DNA of 64,000 nucleotides from Natrinema salifodinae (GTDB taxonomy: Archaea > Halobacteriota > Halobacteria > Halobacteriales > Natrialbaceae): contig NZ_FOIS01000002.1 of assembly GCF_900110455.1 (NCBI RefSeq), forward strand, positions 682,001-746,000. The letters are read 5' to 3'. Positions 60,571 to 64,000 of the stretch are shown here, piece by piece (positions within the stretch are counted from its first letter, which is position 1; each line of letters starts with the position of its first letter). The notes below the pieces were generated by a model. It saw nothing but the letters and a program-made list of their open reading frames with translations. It searched no databases and was not told where the DNA came from. The position numbers and the translations under genes are program-made.

Positions 60571-61902
60571 ATGCCCTCGACACGAGACTACGAGTACCTC
60601 CTCGAGTGCGAGAACGTGATCGGCGTGGACTACGACGAGGAGGTGGACCGGGTGACGGTGTTCGTTTCGCAGAAACGACCGCGGGACTGCCTCGACGACG
60701 CGGACGACGTGGAAAAGCGCGTGGCCGACGCGGGCGACGACGTCGACGTCAGCGTCGTCGACTCGGGGTACGACGAGAAGCGAGAGGGGTTCGACGCCCT
60801 CTCGACCCTCGATCCGATGCCCGAGGCCGCGGCGGGACGACAAGAGTGCCACCGCCCCGTCCCCGCCGGCGTCAGCGAGATCAACGCGAACTCGACCGCC
60901 GGGACCGGCGGCCCGTATCCGGCTCGCGTCGATCGCGCGAACGGCGACGGGAACGACGACGGCGACGCCACCGACGCTCGCTGGCGCGACGACGTCGCGG
61001 ACGGCGACCTCGTCCGCCTGTCGAACAACCACGTCTACGCCCGCTCGAACGAGGCGGCGTTCGGAGAGTCGATCCTCCAGCCGTCGCCAGCCGACGGCGG
61101 CGACGCGGACGACGAGGTCGGCCAGCTCGTCGGCTACGTCCCGATCGAAGACGACGGCCTGGTCGACGTCGCCGCCCGCTCGGCCGATCCGGACCGGGAG
61201 TCCGCGATCTACTACGGGCTGGACGAGGCCTGGCCGACCGGCGTGCGCCGCGAGGGGTACGACGACCTCCGCGGCGAGACGGTCACCAAGACGGGGCGCA
61301 CGACGGGCGTCACGAGCGCCGCGATCGAGGCGGCGAGCGCGACCGTCCGCGTGGAGTTCGGCGATCGAGGGACGGTCGAGTTCCGCGAACAGCTCGTCGC
61401 CGGCCCGATGTCCGAGCCCGGCGACAGCGGCTCGCCGGTCTTCCTCGCGGACGGCCGCCTGGTCGGGCTGCTCTTCGCCGGCTCGAGCCGACAGACGATC
61501 TGCAACCGGATCGCGAACGTCGAGCGGGAGTTAGGCGTCGAGATACTCACCGCAGCCCCGAGCGAAGCGCCGGACGACGACGATGACGCGGTCCCGGTTT
61601 ACAGGACGACGATGGAGCACGCGCTGGCGGTCGAGTTCGACGCGCCGACCCTCTCGCTCGAGTCGATGACGTTCGAGGACGAACTCCGGCCAGGCGAGAC
61701 CGTCGACGTCGCCGCGACCGTCGCCGCCGAACCCGGCACCTACTGGCTCTCGATCGGCGACCAGCGGGCGACGGTGTCGATTCCGGGCGGCGAGGAATCG
61801 GACGGCCTGGCGACGGTGACGCTTTCCGTCTCGGTTCCCGACGACGCGGCGTCGTCGCTTTCCGTCCGGATTCGGGGCGGTCCGGTCGCGACGCTCGAAT
61901 AG
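60571..61902 (+). CDS. Cytoplasmic trypsin-fold serine protease, NAL1-like, with C-terminal beta-sandwich domain
   Basis: A 443-residue protein without signal peptide. The catalytic triad can be placed at His154 (LSNNHVYARSN), Asp199 (GLVDVAARSAD) and Ser286 (EPGDSGSPVF). KTGRTTGVTSA (240-250) and LSNNHV match the NAL1-like branch of trypsin-fold peptidases. The first ~90 residues form an alpha-beta domain of the type used for processing (EYLLECENVIGVDYDEEVDR). Residues ~345-443 look like a CARDB-type beta sandwich (LRPGETVDVAATVAAEPGTY). Substrate unknown. The absence of a signal makes a cytoplasmic role likely. Confidence 0.82.
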   Translation: MPSTRDYEYLLECENVIGVDYDEEVDRVTVFVSQKRPRDCLDDADDVEKRVADAGDDVDVSVVDSGYDEKREGFDALSTLDPMPEAAAGRQECHRPVPAGVSEINANSTAGTGGPYPARVDRANGDGNDDGDATDARWRDDVADGDLVRLSNNHVYARSNEAAFGESILQPSPADGGDADDEVGQLVGYVPIEDDGLVDVAARSADPDRESAIYYGLDEAWPTGVRREGYDDLRGETVTKTGRTTGVTSAAIEAASATVRVEFGDRGTVEFREQLVAGPMSEPGDSGSPVFLADGRLVGLLFAGSSRQTICNRIANVERELGVEILTAAPSEAPDDDDDAVPVYRTTMEHALAVEFDAPTLSLESMTFEDELRPGETVDVAATVAAEPGTYWLSIGDQRATVSIPGGEESDGLATVTLSVSVPDDAASSLSVRIRGGPVATLE

Positions 61903-61942
61903 ATCGGTCAGTGGTCGAATCGCTCTCACTCTCTTCCGATCC

Positions 61943-61960
61943 CGGCGGTAACGACCGCCG
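61943..61960 (+). promoter_or_regulatory. Inverted repeat between the protease and thiC genes
   Basis: CGGCGGT-AACG-ACCGCCG forms a perfect seven-pair stem with a four-base loop, 40 bases after the protease stop and about 50 bases before the thiC TATA box. It could be an operator for thiC or a transcript-end structure of the protease gene. Confidence 0.4.
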
Positions 61961-62011
61961 TAACGGCGTCTCCGAGCGTCGATCGCTACCGTCGAGGTAC
62001 GCAGTCAGTTA

Positions 62012-62017
62012 TTTATA
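62012..62017 (+). promoter_or_regulatory. TATA box for thiC (leaderless)
   Basis: TTTATA, flanked by A+T, is centred 28 bases before the thiC ATG. With a normal haloarchaeal spacing the transcript would start at or within a base or two of the start codon, giving a leaderless mRNA. This leaves no room for a riboswitch leader. Confidence 0.65.
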
Positions 62018-62042
62018 ACTCGATCATACAACCTAGTTATCG

Positions 62043-63491
62043 ATGGCACGAACGCAGATCCAGGCCGCCCGCGACGGAGCGATCACCGAGGAGATGGAAC
62101 GCGTCGCCAAGCGCGAGAACCGCGATCCGGAGTTCGTCCGCGAGCAGGTCGCCGACGGCCAGGCGGTGATCCCGGCGAACGTCAACCACGACACGCTGGA
62201 TCCGATGATCATCGGCCGCGAGTTCGCGACGAAGGTCAACGCCAATATCGGCAACAGCGAGACGACCAGCGACGTCGAAACGGAACTCGAGAAGCTCCAC
62301 ACCGCGGTTCACTACGGCGCGGACACGGTGATGGACCTGGGGACCGGAAGCGATCTCGACGAGATCCGGGAGGCCCACGTCGACCACTCGCCGGTCCCGC
62401 TCGGGACGGTGCCGCTGTACGAGGCGGTCAAACAGGCCGGCAGTCCCGAGGATATCACGAAAGACCTGCTGCTGGAGATCATCGAGAAACAGGCCGAGCA
62501 GGGCGTCGACTACATGACGATCCACGCGGGTATCCTCGCCGAGCACCTGCCGCTGACCGACGGCCGGAAGACCGGGATCGTCTCGCGGGGCGGCTCGATC
62601 ATGGCTTCGTGGATGGAGGAACACGGGGAACAGAATCCGTTCTACCAGGTCTTCCCCGAGATCTGCGAAATCTTCGCCGAGCACGACGTCACCTTCAGCC
62701 TCGGGGACAGCCTCCGACCCGGCTGTCTCGCCGACGCCTGCGACGAGGCTCAGTACGCCGAACTCGACACACTGGGCGAACTCACCCGGATCGGCTGGGA
62801 CCACGGGGTTCAGGTGATGGTCGAGGGACCAGGTCACGTCCCGATGCACAAGGTCGCCGAGAACGTCGAGCGCCAACAGGAGGTCTGCGACGGCGCGCCC
62901 TTCTACGTGCTCGGACCGCTGGTGACCGACGTCGCGCCAGGCTACGACCACATCACCAGCGCGATCGGCGCCGCGATGGCGGCCCAGGCCGGCGCCGCGA
63001 TGCTGTGTTACGTCACGCCGAAGGAACACCTCGGGCTCCCCGAGGAGGAGGACGTCCGCGACGGCCTGGCGGCCTACCGGATCGCCGCCCACGCCGGCGA
63101 CGTCGCGAACGAGCGGCCGGGCGCTCGCGACTGGGACGACGCGCTCTCGGAAGCGCGCTACGAGTTCGACTGGCGCGAGCAGTTCCGCCTGGCGCTCGAT
63201 CCCGACCGCGCGCGGTCGTTCCACGACCAGACGCTGCCCGGCGACAACTACAAGGAGGCCCGCTTTTGCTCGATGTGCGGCGCCGAGTTCTGTTCGATGC
63301 GGATCGACCAGGACGCCCGTGCGGACGGCGAGATGGAGACGCTCGTCGACGACGAGGAGGGCACCGACCTCGAGTCCTCGCCCGCGGCGGAGGTCAACCG
63401 GCCGCCGGTCGGGACCCACGAGTCGGGCGACCTGCCACCGATGGCGGACCACGATCACGCGGACCCGCTCGAGGAACTCGGGGACAACTGA
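62043..63491 (+). CDS. thiC: Phosphomethylpyrimidine synthase ThiC
   Basis: Radical-SAM enzyme that converts aminoimidazole ribotide to HMP phosphate in thiamine biosynthesis; 482 residues. Conserved stretches include [80 protein letters not shown] and [20 protein letters not shown]. The [4Fe-4S] site is the C-terminal CSMCGAEFC (CxxCxxxxC, near residues 409-417), followed by SMRI. The tail is acidic. No other thiamine gene lies within the window. Confidence 0.97.
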   Translation: MARTQIQAARDGAITEEMERVAKRENRDPEFVREQVADGQAVIPANVNHDTLDPMIIGREFATKVNANIGNSETTSDVETELEKLHTAVHYGADTVMDLGTGSDLDEIREAHVDHSPVPLGTVPLYEAVKQAGSPEDITKDLLLEIIEKQAEQGVDYMTIHAGILAEHLPLTDGRKTGIVSRGGSIMASWMEEHGEQNPFYQVFPEICEIFAEHDVTFSLGDSLRPGCLADACDEAQYAELDTLGELTRIGWDHGVQVMVEGPGHVPMHKVAENVERQQEVCDGAPFYVLGPLVTDVAPGYDHITSAIGAAMAAQAGAAMLCYVTPKEHLGLPEEEDVRDGLAAYRIAAHAGDVANERPGARDWDDALSEARYEFDWREQFRLALDPDRARSFHDQTLPGDNYKEARFCSMCGAEFCSMRIDQDARADGEMETLVDDEEGTDLESSPAAEVNRPPVGTHESGDLPPMADHDHADPLEELGDN

Positions 63492-63636
63492 TCGCCGGCG
63501 ACACCCCCGAGACGGAGGGAGCGAAGTGGCGAGCCACCCCGACGACAGGTCGCTGGGCTTCGTATATCAAGATCGAATACAGTCACAGAGAATCGACCTC
63601 GTCTTTATCCGACAGAAGGTGGTCGGTCCGCTATCG

Positions 63637-64000
63637 ATGGCACCCCGACGGCGGACCCTACTTGCGGCGGTATCGACGGCAGCCGCGTCGACGGCGGCCG
63701 GCTGCGCCGACCTACTCGCCGGCGACACCGACGAGGAAACTTCCGACCCGGTCGACGACATCGCGACGGCGCTCGTCGAGGACCTGGCGAACGGGCGATT
63801 CGAGGAGGCCGGTGAGCGCTTCGCGTCGAACGAACAGGCACGACGCGGCGATCCCGGCCGACTCGAGCGGCTCTGGATGGCCTACACGTCGGTCGGCGGC
63901 GACTTCGAGGAGATCGGCGGCACCGACGTCCGAACCGAGAACGGATACGAACTGGTCGACGTCACCCTCTCGTTCGACGGCGGCGACCACGGCTGCGGCG
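63637..64000 (+). CDS. Tat-type lipoprotein, N-terminal part (DUF3887-like)
   Basis: An open frame of at least 121 residues that runs off the window. It starts MAPRRRTLLAAVSTAAASTA with a twin-arginine-type motif and a lipobox ending in AGC, then an acidic linker (DLLAGDTDEETSDPVDD). The following region (IATALVEDLANGRFEEAGER, LERLWMAYTSVGGDFEEIGG) resembles DUF3887, a small domain often placed before an alpha/beta-hydrolase. Its downstream part is not visible, so the enzyme domain is only a guess. Confidence 0.75.
   Translation, partial: MAPRRRTLLAAVSTAAASTAAGCADLLAGDTDEETSDPVDDIATALVEDLANGRFEEAGERFASNEQARRGDPGRLERLWMAYTSVGGDFEEIGGTDVRTENGYELVDVTLSFDGGDHGCG

Noticed and set aside
61903-62042. 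TPP riboswitch before thiC
   Set aside because: No CUGAGA-type THI box, and the transcript appears leaderless.
1-64000. CRISPR array, prophage or intact insertion sequence
   Set aside because: No regularly spaced repeats, no integrase or transposase, and no phage structural gene were seen anywhere in the window.

Overview
The window is a GC-rich chromosomal segment of a halophilic archaeon (class Halobacteria). The evidence is the strongly acidic proteome, twin-arginine lipoprotein signals on secreted binding proteins, archaeal translation genes (L44e, S27e, aIF2-alpha, Nop10, an initiator tRNA with an A1:U72 pair), an archaeosortase A, and TATA-box promoters with short or absent leaders. 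The genus cannot be fixed from this sequence. There is no rRNA, CRISPR array, intact insertion sequence or phage gene; most of the window is ordinary, densely packed chromosome.

Layout. 1-12238: two divergent dipeptide/oligopeptide ABC importer operons; the right-hand one begins with a binding protein whose two halves are in swapped order (circular permutation). 12504-16503: initiator tRNA-Met, a GtrA-like protein and a conserved translation/RNP block (L44e, S27e, aIF2-alpha, Nop10, PAC2-like chaperone). 16611-21783: a MarR-like regulator, archaeosortase A, a phosphoesterase, a nucleoside hydrolase with the tail of a broken FAD oxidoreductase behind it, and a thioesterase. 21784-22387: an A+T-rich patch with one tiny membrane protein. 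22388-27179: a complete branched-chain amino-acid type ABC operon (livK-H-M-G-F). 27339-30428: an MBL hydrolase, GatB and a small membrane protein. 30447-34546: a four-gene minus-strand cluster ending in a secreted beta-propeller lipoprotein.

34757-45977: membrane and redox genes: a permease with an embedded YHS/TRASH metal domain, an MFS-like protein, a lone heme-copper oxidase subunit I lacking the D-channel glutamate, a PadR regulator preceded by a 47-nt tRNA-like element, a glutamate-dehydrogenase homologue that has lost its conserved lysines, a cytoplasmic beta-propeller translationally coupled to it, a DUF2182 protein and a dicarboxylate symporter. 46038-51030: an ATP-grasp ligase, a cupin, and an acyl-CoA synthetase paired with a 3-hydroxybutyrate-dehydrogenase-like SDR. 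51262-56437: a coiled-coil protein, Smc and ScpA. 56504-64000: a zinc-ribbon membrane protein, MtnP, a MATE exporter, a phosphoribosyltransferase, a cytoplasmic trypsin-fold protease of the NAL1-like type, ThiC, and the start of a Tat lipoprotein.

The most unusual items are (i) the circularly permuted solute-binding protein (5441-7090); (ii) the pseudo-glutamate-dehydrogenase/cytoplasmic beta-propeller pair (41158-43682), whose propeller has a secreted paralogue in the same window (30447-31460); (iii) the minimal tRNA-like element (40572-40618) next to a perfect hairpin just upstream of padR; and (iv) the oxidase subunit with a Glu-to-Leu change in its HPEVY motif.
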